Assembly: GCF_963678635.1 (NCBI RefSeq)
Contig: NC_087070.1
Span: 49,211,467-49,275,466, forward strand
From: Symsagittifera roscoffensis
Lineage: Eukaryota > Xenacoelomorpha > Acoela > Convolutidae
Reading direction: 5' to 3'
DNA length: 64,000 bases
The notes beneath the pieces are model-generated. The model saw nothing but the letters and a program-made list of their open reading frames with translations. It did not search any database and had not been told where the DNA came from. Positions 24,372-37,336 of this stretch are shown one piece after another (the first letter of the stretch is position 1; every line of letters starts with the position of its first letter). The translations under genes and the position numbers were made by a program.

Positions 24372-24517
24372 TTTAACAAGAAATAAGGGATAAAACTGCT
24401 TGTTCATGATTAAAATCATCTTCTCCATAAAAAAGTTGATTAAAGTCAACTTTAATTTGGAGAAAAAAGTTGAGGTTAATCATGAACAAGCAGTTTTATC
24501 CCTTATTTCTTGTTAAA
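24372..24517. repeat. 146-bp hairpin with 42-bp perfect arms
   Basis: 24372-24413 and 24476-24517 are perfect reverse complements. The ~62-bp centre is itself partly palindromic (aaagttga...tcaacttt). The same hairpin is at 37191-37336, and its left half alone is at 31318-31392. Confidence 0.9.
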
Positions 24518-25560
24518 GTGTTATCCTGCTCAAAAATCTTCAGCTGTCAAGTATGTTTCAAGTCTTGCCGGATTGGCTCCCAAATGTGGTTGCTCAATTC
24601 TTTTTAGTTTCCGAGATATCACGTTTTTATTGTTTTCCAGACCCCAAAAACATGCAAGTACGTTTTTAACAATTTGGGGGTTAATGCAAAGTTCCATAGA
24701 TTGAAAAGCTTGCCTAGAAAAATTTAAAGTTTTCACGAACCGATTCGGTCTATGAAATAAGTAGAAATTTCATTGCTTCATAGCTTGAATAGCTTCAACG
24801 CTTGAAAACGTCAACGCTAGAATGGCTTCAATAGTAAACTTGAGCTTTTAGCCATCCGATACGCCGGATAAAATAACTTGAATTATTTTAACGCTTCATA
24901 GCTCGAATAGTAGGCTTAGAAAAACTTATACTTTTGGCGAAGTGATTCGGTCGTTGAAGTTTCTCAAACCGATTCACGACCTGGCTTAACTTGAAATTGT
25001 CGGAAATTTTGTTGCATCAGCAGCTTGATCAAATTAACACTTCAACTTTTGCGAGCCGTTGGATTAAGGGTAACGGTCCTACTAGTCTATTTTGAATCGA
25101 TTTAAGCAAAAATATTTATAACAAATCAAAAAAATAAACAATATAAATCAGATTGCAACTTAAATCATTCCAATTTGGAATGAAGTAGATTTTTTTTATT
25201 ATGCTACCAGACGCTATGGATAAAAAATTTAAAATGATTGTCATTGAGTAAATGCAACACAAACTTAAAACTAATGAATTAAAGATTTCGAAGTTTTTCA
25301 AACCGATTCACGACCTGGCTTAACTTGAAATTGTCGGAAATTTTGTTGCATCAGCAGCTTAATCAGATTAACAATTTAGCTTTTGCGAGCCGTTGGATTA
25401 TGGGAAATGGTCCTACTAGTCTATTTCAAATCGATTTAAGCAAAATAATCTATAACAAATCTAGAAAGTAATTAATATAAATCAGATTGCAACTCAAATC
25501 ATTCCAAACTGGAATTAATTTGAGTTTTTCTTAATATGCTACCAGACGCTTAGTTATTTG
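24518..25560. repeat. Flank of satellite block, no gene
   Basis: 24518-25290 matches 37337-38110. Inside, 24990-25290 and 25295-25555 are an imperfect ~270-bp direct repeat ('ccgattcacgacctggctta' to 'atgctaccagacgct'). Short 'gcttcaacgcttgaa' repeats lie at 24770-24900. No coding frame is convincing. Confidence 0.7.
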
Positions 25561-25860
25561 TCATCAAAACTCAGTTTTGGCGGTTTATTTAAGTTTTTCA
25601 TATTAAAGTTGTGAGGAGAAGTTTTACAAGGTAACAAAACATTAAATTTGTTTGTAAATATACTGGGACTTTTTTCTGAATGACGAAATTGTCTTCTATC
25701 ATCTTCTATTATTCAAATGCAATGCCAAAAACTATGGATCCAATGCTTAAGCAATTTTTATTGGGGATAATGGTTAACACAAGGCGTCACTGACAATTTT
25801 TAAGCAGCGCTTTTCTGGAGTGCGGTCTGTATTTAGGCAACCGCGTATTCCTACTCGTCA
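25561..25860. repeat. Copy of the 10.6-10.9 kb dispersed segment
   Basis: Matches 10577-10870 with divergence and leads into a full palindromic MITE copy that starts at 25830. Confidence 0.7.
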
Positions 25861-26017
25861 GTTAGCAAACAAGTACTGTATGAACCAATCAGAACCGAGA
25901 TGAGAAAGCGAACTTTCAAAATATATAATAATTATTTTTTTTTCATTGTCTTGAATCTGATTGGTTAATACAGTATTTTTCTGGTTATTGACGAGTGGAA
26001 ATACGCGGTATTCTAAA
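25830..26017. mobile_element. Palindromic MITE-like element, second full copy
   Basis: Same inverted arms as 10858-11050, around an AT-rich spacer. The tandem-duplicated block starts inside its left arm at 25861. Confidence 0.65.
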
Positions 26018-29000
26018 GGCTGCTACGTATCGCTTTTTCAAATCTAAAGTCTGCATGAATTTCATTTTAGGGTCTTTTTTTAGGTCAATGTCAAATGTCT
26101 GGACAGATTATCTTGAAGATTTAAACATCGTTTACATTTTTAAATGAACAGTTTAATACAAACATTTGAACCAGTGGTTGCATGCTAACGAAAATATGTT
26201 TAAAGGTTGCGATTCTAGTGTCAAAACCTAAATTTCAGAAGCTGGTAGTTTAGGACGCTTTTACGAATCTTTCGATAGTTGTAAAAACTTGAATTTTAAA
26301 CTCGAAACAAAACTTCAAATTCGAAAAGTTATACCATTGGTTGCATGCTAATGCGAGCGTAGGTCAAGGTTGTGATTTCAATGTCCAAATTGCTTTTTCC
26401 AGAAGCTTGTAGTTATGGAGATGTGGACGATTTTTCAAATGGTTCAAAAATGGGAAAAAAATGCAATATTATTTTTTGTTTCAAAATGTTTTAACCGTAC
26501 TTGCAAGCTAGTGGGAGCGTATTTTAGGTTTGTCGATACTTGGTCTTCCAGATGCTCTTATTTTAGGAGATATGGACGATTTGAGGGATTTTTTAAAAAG
26601 TTTTAAAAACTTAAAAGAAAATTTTGAAAAATTTGTTTCAAAATCAAAATTTTGTACGTGGACTTGCATGCATTTGCTGAAGAAGCTTGGGGTTGTTCAT
26701 GTAATGACGAAAGTTTACCTTCCAGAAAATTGTACTTAAGGAGATATGGGAAGTTTGACAATTGGATCAAAAGTTCTGAAAAATTAAGTTTTTCATTAAT
26801 TTGAATAATTATTTTATTTCAAAATTTATAACCGTACTTGCATGCTAGCGGGAGGGTAATTTGGGTTCGAGTTTCTTATGCAAAACCTGGTCTTGCCAAA
26901 GCTCCTAGTTTGGGAGATAAGACGATTTTACGCATCTGTCAAAAAGATCTAGAAACTTACAAGAAAAAATTGAAAAAAATTATTTCAAATTTAAAAATTT
27001 GTTTCCTTACTTGCATGTTTTTGGGGGTGAATTGTAGGTTGTGATTCTAATACCAAAACATTACCTTCCAATAGTTTTTTGTTCTAGAGAATTTTTAGAT
27101 TTTTAAAAAAAAAAACGAAAAGCTTTCAAAAATTCTAAGTTTTTTTTTTTAGCCGCACTTGCATGCTAACGGGGATGTAATTTCTGGTTGCATTTTTATG
27201 CCTGAATGTGGCTTTTCTGAAGCTCAATCCGAAATGTGGGAATATTTGAACTAAGGTGTCAGGGTTATCTTACAAGTTACAAATCTTGCCTCTAAATATC
27301 ACTGCTCTAATCCTTTAAGCTTCCGAGACAAGCCTTTTTTTTCTGATTTTTTTTCAACAGCTTTCATAAAAATTGTTTAAAAAAATCACAAAATATGAAG
27401 TTCCCAACCTTATAGTGGGGCCCTGTCAGGGCACTCTTAGGGGTGTTAAGTCTTGCCTCGAAACATGATTGCTCAAAACTTTAAAATTTCCACGATATGC
27501 CGTTTGTATTTTTTTTTTCAAAAAACTTGGATTGAAAAAATTCCAACCGAACTTGAAATTCTCAACTCTATGGTGGTGTGGTGTCAGGGTTCGTAATCAG
27601 ATTGTACCCCCTGCGTTTCAAATATGACTGCTCAATTCTTTTTGGTCTTCGATATATGGGGTTTTTTATGATTGTTTCGCAAAATCTATTAAATATTTAA
27701 ATGCGGGCTTCACTATCTCGCCATGTTTAAGCTTTTTCAACGTATTATTTTTGCATGTTTAAGCTATATCGTATAATGCAATGGTTAAGAATTTTTTTCG
27801 ATTTTCCAATTTGATTTTAGTGGTTATTTTACCGAGTTTAAATTAAGCAGCCCAATATCGAATTAGGGGTTGCGAATTTGGCATCCAATTTTGAATGCCC
27901 GAATCATTTTAGTTAACGAGATCAGACGATTTTTGAGATTTTTCAAAAATTTTCAGAAATTTCAAATAACAAAATTATTTACAAAACTTGAAGTTCCCAA
28001 CCCTGTAGTTCTTTGCTGTCGGAGTGCTCTAAGGAGTTACAAATCTTGCCTCCAAATATCACTGCTCAATTCTTTGTAGTTTTCGAGATATGACGCTTTT
28101 TGTGATTTTTTCAAAAAATTTTCAGAAAACTTATATTAATTTTTTTTCGCAAAATCTGAAATTTCCAACCCTGTAGTTGGGTACTGTCAGAGTAATCTCA
28201 AAGGTTGCGAATCTTGCATCCAAATATGACTGCTCAAGTGTAGTTTTCGAGATATGACGTTTTTTGTGATTTTTTTCAAAATTTTTCTGAAAACTTAAAT
28301 TATTTTTAGTTTTTAAAAATCTGATATTCCCAACCCTGTAGTTAGGTCCTGTCGGAGTACTCTAGGGAGTTACAAATCTTGCCTCCAAATATGACTGTTC
28401 AAATCCTTGTAGTTTTCGAGATATGACGTTTTTTGCAATTTTCAAAATTTTTCAGAAAACTTGAATTATTTTTTTTCTTTTAAAATCTGAATTTCCCAAC
28501 CCTGTAGTTAGGTCCTGTCAGAGTACTCTCAAGGATTGCAAATCTTGCCTCCAAATATGACTGCTCAATTCTTTGTAGTTTTCGAGATATGACGTTTTTT
28601 GTGATTTTTTCAAAAATTTTCAGAAAACTTAAATTATTATTAGTTTTTAAAAATCAGAAATTCCCAACCTGTAGTTAGGTCCTGTCGGAAAACTCTAAAA
28701 TATTGCGAATCTTGCCTCCAACTTTGACTGCTCAATTTTTTGTAGTTTTTGAGATATGACGTTTTTTGCGATTTTTTCAAAATTTTTCAGAAAACTTGAA
28801 TTATTTCTATTCTTTAAAAATCTGAAATTCCCAACCCTGTAGTTAGGTCCTGTCAAAGTACGCTCAAGAACTGCGAATCTTGCCTCCAAATATCACTGCT
28901 CAATTCTTTGTAGTTTTCGAGATATGACGCTTTTTGTGATTTTTTCAAAAAATTTTCAGAAAACTTATATTAATTTTTTTTCGCAAAATCTGAAATTTCC

Positions 29001-31392
29001 AACCCTGTAGTTGGGTACTGTCAGAGTAATCTCAAAGGTTGCGAATCTTGCATCCAAATATGACTGCTCAAGTGTAGTTTTCGAGATATGACGTTTTTTG
29101 TGATTTTTTTCAAAATTTTTCTGAAAACTTAAATTATTATTAAGTTTTAAAAATCTGATATTCCCAACCCTGTAGTTAGGTCCTGTCGGAGTACTCTAAG
29201 GAGTTACAAATCTTGCCTCCAAATATGACTGTTCAAATCCTTGTAGTTTTCGAGATATGACGTTTTTTGCAATTTTCAAAATTTTTCAGAAAACTTGAAT
29301 TATTTTTTTTCTTTTAAAATCTGAATTTCCCAACCCTGTAGTTAGGTCCTGTCAGAGTACTCTCAAGGATTGCAAATCTTGCCTCCAAATATGACTGCTC
29401 AATTCTTTGTAGTTTTCGAGATATGACGTTTTTTGTGATTTTTTCAAAAATTTTCAGAAAACTTAAATTATTATTAGTTTTTAAAAATCTGAAATTCCCA
29501 ACCTGTAGTTAGGTCCTGTCGGAAAACTCTAAAATATTGCGAATCTTGCCTCCAAGTATGACTGCTCAATTTTTTGTAGTTTTTGAGAAATGACGTTTTT
29601 TGCGATTTTTTCAAAATTTTTCAGAAAACTTGAATTATTTCTATTTAAAAATCTGAAATTCCCAACCCTGTAGTTAGGTCCTGTCAAAGTACGCTCAAGA
29701 ACTGCGAATCTTGCCTCCAAATATCACTGCTCAAGTCTTTGTAGTTTTCGAGATATGACGTTTTTTGCGATTTTTTCAAAATTTTTCAGAAAACTTGAAT
29801 TAATTCTATTCTTTAAAAATCTGAAATTCCCAACCCTGTAGTTAGGTCTTGTCAAAGTACTCTCAAGGATTGCGAATCTTGCCTCCAAATATCACTGCTC
29901 AATTCTTTGTAGTTTTCGAGATATGACGTTTTTTGTGATTTTTTCAAAAAATTTTCAGAAAACTTCTATTAATTTTTTTTCGCAAAATCTGAAATTTCCA
30001 ACCCTGTATTTGGGTACTGTCAGAGTAATCTCAAAGGTTGCGAAGCTTGCATCCAAATATGACTGCTCAAGTGTAGTTTTCGAGATATGACGTTTTTTGT
30101 GATTTTTTTCAAAATTTTTCTGAAAACTTAAATTATTATTAGTTTTTAAAAATCTGAAATTCCCAACCCTGTAGTTAGGTCCTGTCGGAATACTGTAAGG
30201 AGTTACAAATCTTGCCTCCAAATATGACTGTTCAAATCCTTGTAGTTTTCGAGATATGACGTTTTTTGCGATTTTTTCAAAATTTTTCAGAAAACTTGAA
30301 TTATTTCTATTCTTTAAAAATCTGAAATTCCCAACCCTGTAGTTAGGTCCTGTCAAAGTACGCTCAAGGACTGCGAATCTTGCCTCCAAATATCACTGCT
30401 CAAGTCTTTGTAGTTTTCGAGATATGACGTTTTTTGCGATTTTTTCAAAATTTTTCAGAAAACTTGAATTATTTCTATTCTTTAAAAATCTGAAATTTCC
30501 AACCCTGTAGTTAGGTCTTGTCAAAGTACTCTCAAGGATTGCGAATATTGCCTCCAAATACCACTGCTCAATTCTTTGTAGTTTTCGAGATGTGACGTTT
30601 TTTGTGATTTTTTCAAAATTTTCAGAAAGTTTAAATTAATTAATTTTCAAAATTTGAAATTCCCAACTCTATAGTTCGGTGTTGTCAGGGTACTCTAAAG
30701 AGTTGCAAATCTTGCCACATGCGACTGCTAAACGCGACTGCTCAAATGCTTTTAGTTTCCGAGATGTGACGTTTTTCGATTTTTTAAAAATTTCTCAAAG
30801 AACTTATCTACAAAGAAATTCAAAAAATTTGAAACTACTAACTTGATGAAGATGCAACCTTATTGTCAGCGTACACCCAGGCGTCTCAAATCTTACCTCT
30901 TAATATGAATGCTCAAATCCTTTTAGTTTCGGAGAAAAGACGTTTTTTTTTCAATTTTTTTTTTCGGGAATCTTAGGTTTAAAACACTCACAAAATTTTG
31001 GATTCCTAGCCCTATAGTAGGGTGCTCTCAGGGAGTCTCTGTGGTTGCAAATCTGGCTTCCAAATTTCTCCAGAGGCCCATTAAGTTTTCGAGATGACGC
31101 TTTTAAAATGGGAATTTAAAAAAAATTTAAAAGTTCGAAATTACCAAACCTGGGTGCAGTCAGAGTACACTAAAAGTTTGCAGATGTTGTTTCCAATATA
31201 TGCGGTTTTTTTCATGAGTTGTCGAAAAATTTCGAAGCACCGAAGGTGCGTTAATTGCTAGTTTAGGTTGAAAACACCTCATAAAATTTGAACCCTATAG
31301 TGGGGCGATGTCAAGAATTTAACAAGAAATAAGGGATAAAACTGCTTGTTCATGATTAAAATCATCTTCTCCATAAAAAAGTTGATTAAAGT
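25861..31392. repeat. Satellite block, copy B (5.5 kb)
   Basis: Directly repeated at 31401-37262 with very few differences (offset 5540-5541 up to about 30270, then 5873). It ends at the axis of the 146-bp hairpin. Older-type units occupy 26160-27510, then a ~460-bp segment absent from copy A, then the 166-bp array. Confidence 0.9.
27980..30655. repeat. ~166-bp satellite array, about 16 monomers
   Basis: gagatatgacg sites recur from about 28084 to 30586 with a spacing of 162-174 bp. Sets of five monomers repeat at about 834 bp (compare 28245-29080 with 29080-29910), a higher-order repeat. No gene; minus-strand open frames arise because many monomers are near 165 bp, a multiple of three. Confidence 0.92.
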
Positions 31393-31400
31393 ACTGTATA
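31318..31400. repeat. Half hairpin and duplication junction with filler bases
   Basis: The left half of the hairpin continues to 31392, then eight bases (actgtata) not found at this point in the other copies, then block C begins at 31401. The junction contains agtactgta (31390-31398), which recurs at 31412-31420. Confidence 0.8.
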
Positions 31401-34400
31401 GTTAGCAAACAAGTACTGTATGAACCAATCAGAACCGAGATGAGAAAGCGAACTTTCAAAATATATAATAATTATTTTTTTTTCATTGTCTTGAATCTGA
31501 TTGGTTAATACAGTATTTTTCTGGTTATTGACGAGTGGAAATACGCGGTATTCTAAAGGCTGCTACGTATCGCTTTTTCAAATCTAAAGTCTGCATGAAT
31601 TTCATTTTAGGGTCTTTTTTTAGGTCAATGTCAAATGTCTGGACAGATTATCTTGAAGATTTAAACATCGTTTACATTTTTAAATGAACAGTTTAATACA
31701 AACATTTGAACCAGTGGTTGCATGCTAACGAAAATATGTTTAAAGGTTGCGATTCTAGTGTCAAAACCTAAATTTCAGAAGCTGGTAGTTTAGGACGCTT
31801 TTACGAATCTTTCGATAGTTGTAAAAACTTGAATTTTAAACTCGAAACAAAACTTCAAATTCGAAAAGTTATACCATTGGTTGCATGCTAATGCGAGCGT
31901 AGGTCAAGGTTGTGATTTCAATGTCCAAATTGCTTTTTCCAGAAGCTTGTAGTTATGGAGATGTGGACGATTTTTCAAATGGTTCAAAAATGGGAAAAAA
32001 ATGCAATATTATTTTTTGTTTCAAAATGTTTTAACCGTACTTGCAAGCTAGTGGGAGCGTATTTTAGGTTTGTCGATACTTGGTCTTCCAGATGCTCTTA
32101 TTTTAGGAGATATGGACGATTTGAGGGATTTTTTAAAAAGTTTTAAAAACTTAAAAGAAAATTTTGAAAAATTTGTTTCAAAATCAAAATTTTGTACGTG
32201 GACTTGCATGCATTTGCTGAAGAAGCTTGGGGTTGTTCATGTAATGACGAAAGTTTACCTTCCAGAAAATTGTACTTAAGGAGATATGGGAAGTTTGACA
32301 ATTGGATCAAAAGTTCTGAAAAATTAAGTTTTTCATTAATTTGAATAATTATTTTATTTCAAAATTTATAACCGTACTTGCATGCTAGCGGGAGGGTAAT
32401 TTGGGTTCGAGTTTCTTATGCAAAACCTGGTCTTGCCAAAGCTCCTAGTTTGGGAGATAAGACGATTTTACGCATCTGTCAAAAAGATCTAGAAACTTAC
32501 AAGAAAAAATTGAAAAAAATTATTTCAAATTTAAAAATTTGTTTCCTTACTTGCATGTTTTTGGGGGTGAATTGTAGGTTGTGATTCTAATACCAAAACA
32601 TTACCTTCCAATAGTTTTTTGTTCTAGAGAATTTTTAGATTTTTTAAAAAAAAAAACGAAAAGCTTTCAAAAATTCTAAGTTTTTTTTTTTAGCCGCACT
32701 TGCATGCTAACGGGGATGTAATTTCTGGTTGCATTTTTATGCCTGAATGTGGCTTTTCTGAAGCTCAATCCGAAATGTGGGAATATTTGAACTAAGGTGT
32801 CAGGGTTATCTTACAAGTTACAAATCTTGCCTCTAAATATCACTGCTCTAATCCTTTAAGCTTCCGAGACAAGCCTTTTTTTTCTGATTTTTTTTCAACA
32901 GCTTTCATAAAAATTGTTTAAAAAAATCACAAAATATGAAGTTCCCAACCTTATAGTGGGGCCCTGTCAGGGCACTCTTAGGGGTGTTAAGTCTTGCCTC
33001 GAAACATGATTGCTCAAAACTTTAAAATTTCCACGATATGCCGTTTGTATTTTTTTTTTCAAAAAACTTGGATTGAAAAAATTCCAACCGAACTTGAAAT
33101 TCTCAACTCTATGGTGGTGTGGTGTCAGGGTTCGTAATCAGATTGTACCCCCTGCGTTTCAAATATGACTGCTCAATTCTTTTTGGTCTTCGATATATGG
33201 GGTTTTTTATGATTGTTTCGCAAAATCTATTAAATATTTAAATGCGGGCTTCACTATCTCGCCATGTTTAAGCTTTTTCAACGTATTATTTTTGCATGTT
33301 TAAGCTATATCGTATAATGCAATGGTTAAGAATTTTTTTCGATTTTCCAATTTGATTTTAGTGGTTATTTTACCGAGTTTAAATTAAGCAGCCCAATATC
33401 GAATTAGGGGTTGCGAATTTGGCATCCAATTTTGAATGCCCGAATCATTTTAGTTAACGAGATCAGACGATTTTTGAGATTTTTCAAAAATTTTCAGAAA
33501 TTTCAAATAACAAAATTATTTACAAAACTTGAAGTTCCCAACCCTGTAGTTCTTTGCTGTCGGAGTGCTCTAAGGAGTTACAAATCTTGCCTCCAAATAT
33601 CACTGCTCAATTCTTTGTAGTTTTCGAGATATGACGCTTTTTGTGATTTTTTCAAAAAATTTTCAGAAAACTTATATTAATTTTTTTTCGCAAAATCTGA
33701 AATTTCCAACCCTGTAGTTGGGTACTGTCAGAGTAATCTCAAAGGTTGCGAATCTTGCATCCAAATATGACTGCTCAAGTGTAGTTTTCGAGATATGACG
33801 TTTTTTGTGATTTTTTTCAAAATTTTTCTGAAAACTTAAATTATTATTAGTTTTTAAAAATCTGATATTCCCAACCCTGTAGTTAGGTCCTGTCGGAGTA
33901 CTCTAGGGAGTTACAAATCTTGCCTCCAAATATGACTGTTCAAATCCTTGTAGTTTTCGAGATATGACGTTTTTTGCAATTTTCAAAATTTTTCAGAAAA
34001 CTTGAATTATTTTTTTTCTTTTAAAATCTGAATTTCCCAACCCTGTAGTTAGGTCCTGTCAGAGTACTCTCAAGGATTGCAAATCTTGCCTCCAAATATG
34101 ACTGCTCAATTCTTTGTAGTTTTCGAGATATGACGTTTTTTGTGATTTTTTCAAAAATTTTCAGAAAACTTAAATTATTATTAGTTTTTAAAAATCTGAA
34201 ATTCCCAACCTGTAGTTAGGTCCTGTCGGAAAACTCTAAAATATTGCGAATCTTGCCTCCAACTTTGACTGCTCAATTTTTTGTAGTTTTTGAGATATGA
34301 CGTTTTTTGCGATTTTTTCAAAATTTTTCAGAAAACTTGAATTATTTCTATTCTTTAAAAATCTGAAATTCCCAACCCTGTAGTTAGGTCCTGTCAAAGT

Positions 34401-37262
34401 ACGCTCAAGAACTGCGAATCTTGTCTCCAAATATCACTGCTCAATTCTTTGTAGTTTTCGAGATATGACGCTTTTTGTGATTTTTTCAAAAAATTTTCAG
34501 AAAACTTATATTAATTTTTTTTCGCAAAATCTGAAATTTCCAACCCTGTAGTTGGGTACTGTCAGAGTAATCTCAAAGGTTGCGAATCTTGCATCCAAAT
34601 ATGACTGCTCAAGTGTAGTTTTCGAGATATGACGTTTTTTGTGATTTTTTTCAAAATTTTTCTGAAAACTTAAATTATTATTAAGTTTTAAAAATCTGAT
34701 ATTCCCAACCCTGTAGTTAGGTCCTGTCGGAGTACTCTAAGGAGTTACAAATCTTGCCTCCAAATATGACTGTTCAAATCCTTGTAGTTTTCGAGATATG
34801 ACGTTTTTTGCAATTTTCAAAATTTTTCAGAAAACTTGAATTATTTTTTTTCTTTTAAAATCTGAATTTCCCAACCCTGTAGTTAGGTCCTGTCAGAGTA
34901 CTCTCAAGGATTGCAAATCTTGCCTCCAAATATGACTGCTCAATTCTTTGTAGTTTTCGAGATATGACGTTTTTTGTGATTTTTTCAAAAATTTTCAGAA
35001 AACTTAAATTATTATTAGTTTTTAAAAATCTGAAATTCCCAACCTGTAGTTAGGTCCTGTCGGAAAACTCTAAAATATTGCGAATCTTGCCTCCAAGTAT
35101 GACTGCTCAATTTTTTGTAGTTTTTGAGAAATGACGTTTTTTGCGATTTTTTCAAAATTTTTCAGAAAACTTGAATTATTTCTATTTAAAAATCTGAAAT
35201 TCCCAACCCTGTAGTTAGGTCCTGTCAAAGTACGCTCAAGAACTGCGAATCTTGCCTCCAAATATCACTGCTCAAGTCTTTGTAGTTTTCGAGATATGAC
35301 GTTTTTTGCGATTTTTTCAAAATTTTTCAGAAAACTTGAATTAATTCTATTCTTTAAAAATCTGAAATTCCCAACCCTGTAGTTAGGTCTTGTCAAAGTA
35401 CTCTCAAGGATTGCGAATCTTGCCTCCAAATATCACTGCTCAATTCTTTGTAGTTTTCGAGATATGACGTTTTTTGTGATTTTTTCAAAAAATTTTCAGA
35501 AAACTTCTATTAATTTTTTTTCGCAAAATCTGAAATTTCCAACCCTGTATTTGGGTACTGTCAGAGTAATCTCAAAGGTTGCGAAGCTTGCATCCAAATT
35601 TGACTGCTCAAGTGTAGTTTTCGAGATATGACGTTTTTTGTGATTTTTTTCAAAATTTTTCTGAAAACTTAAATTATTATTAGTTTTTAAAAATCTGAAA
35701 TTCCCAACCCTGTAGTTAGGTCCTGTCGGAATACTGTAAGGAGTTACAAATCTTGCCTCCAAATATGACTGTTCAAATCCTTGTAGTTTTCGAGATATGA
35801 CGTTTTTTGCAATTTTCAAAATTTTTTCAGAAAACTTCTATTATTTTTTTTCTTTTAAAATCTGAAATTCCCAACCCTGTAGTTAGGTGCTGTCAGAGTA
35901 CTCTCAAGGATGGCAAATCTTGCCTCCAAATATGACTGCTCAATTCTTTGTAGTTTCCGAGATATGACGTTTTTTGTGATTTTTTCAAAATTTTTCAGAA
36001 AACTTAAATTATTATTAGTTTTTAAAAATCTGAAATTCCCAACCTGTAGTTAGGTCCTGTCGGAAAACTCTAAAATATTGCGAACCTTGCCTCCAAGTAT
36101 GACTGCTCAATTTTTTGTAGTTTTTGAGATATGACGTTTTTTGCGATTTTTTCAAAATTTTTCAGAAAACTTGAATTATTTCTATTCTTTAAAAATCTGA
36201 AATTCCCAACCCTGTAGTTAGGTCCTGTCAAAGTACGCTCAAGGACTGCGAATCTTGCCTCCAAATATCACTGCTCAAGTCTTTGTAGTTTTCGAGATAT
36301 GACGTTTTTTGCGATTTTTTCAAAATTTTTCAGAAAACTTGAATTATTTCTATTCTTTAAAAATCTGAAATTTCCAACCCTGTAGTTAGGTCTTGTCAAA
36401 GTACTCTCAAGGATTGCGAATATTGCCTCCAAATACCACTGCTCAATTCTTTGTAGTTTTCGAGATGTGACGTTTTTTGTGATTTTTTCAAAATTTTCAG
36501 AAAGTTTAAATTAATTAATTTTCAAAATTTGAAATTCCCAACTCTATAGTTCGGTGTTATCAGGGTACTCTAAAGAGTTGCAAATCTTGCCACATGCGAC
36601 TGCTAAACGCGACTGCTCAAATGCTTTTAGTTTCCGAGATGTGACGTTTTTCGATTTTTTAAAAATTTCTCAAAGAACTTATCTACAAAGAAATTCAAAA
36701 AATTTGAAACTACTAACTTGATGAAGATGCAACCTTATTGTCAGCGTACACCCAGGCGTCTCAAATCTTACCTCTTAATATGAATGCTCAAATCCTTTTA
36801 GTTTCGGAGAAAAGACGTTTTTTTTTCAATTTTTTTTTTCGGGAATCTTAGGTTTAAAACACTCACAAAATTTTGGATTCCTAGCCCTATAGTAGGGTGC
36901 TCTCAGGGAGTCTCTGTGGTTGCAAATCTGGCTTCCAAATTTCTCCAGAGGCCCATTAAGTTTTCGAGATGACGCTTTTAAAATGGGAATTTAAAAAAAA
37001 TTTAAAAGTTCGAAATTACCAAACCTGGGTGCAGTCAGAGTACACTAAAAGTTTGCAGATGTTGTTTCCAATATATGCGGTTTTTTTCATGAGTTGTCGA
37101 AAAATTTCGAAGCACCGAAGGTGCGTTAATTGCTAGTTTAGGTTGAAAACACCTCAAAATTTGAACCCTATAGTGGGGCGATGTCAAGAATTTAACAAGA
37201 AATAAGGGATAAAACTGCTTGTTCATGATTAAAATCATCTTCTCCATAAAAAAGTTGATTAA
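31401..37262. repeat. Satellite block, copy C (5.9 kb)
   Basis: A near-identical tandem copy of 25861-31392, longer by about 332 bp because its array has two extra monomers near 35820-36150. It continues into a complete hairpin and the flank shared with copy A. Confidence 0.9.
33520..36530. repeat. ~166-bp satellite array, about 18 monomers
   Basis: gagatatgacg sites from about 33627 to 36459. It has the same five-monomer, 834-bp higher-order pattern as copy B, plus two additional monomers. Confidence 0.92.
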
Positions 37263-37336
37263 AATCAACTTTAATTTGGAGAAAAAAGTTGAGGTTAATC
37301 ATGAACAAGCAGTTTTATCCCTTATTTCTTGTTAAA
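37191..37336. repeat. 146-bp hairpin, second complete copy
   Basis: Perfect 42-bp arms at 37191-37232 and 37295-37336. The loop differs from 24372-24517 by a single base in the central palindrome. Confidence 0.9.

Larger units (their letters stand above)
20889..24517. repeat. Satellite block, copy A
   Basis: Begins with a left-truncated palindromic MITE (20889-21032) and continues with older satellite-type units to about 22530, matching copy B at an offset of 4984 bp. Relative to B it lacks about 460 bp (B positions 27520-27985). The ~166-bp satellite array, degenerate edge units and a 146-bp hairpin follow. Confidence 0.85.

Noticed and set aside
26415-27044. Plus-strand frames (60-70 codons) repeated in satellite blocks
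   Set aside because: Identical copies result from recent block duplication; composition and lack of motifs give no support.
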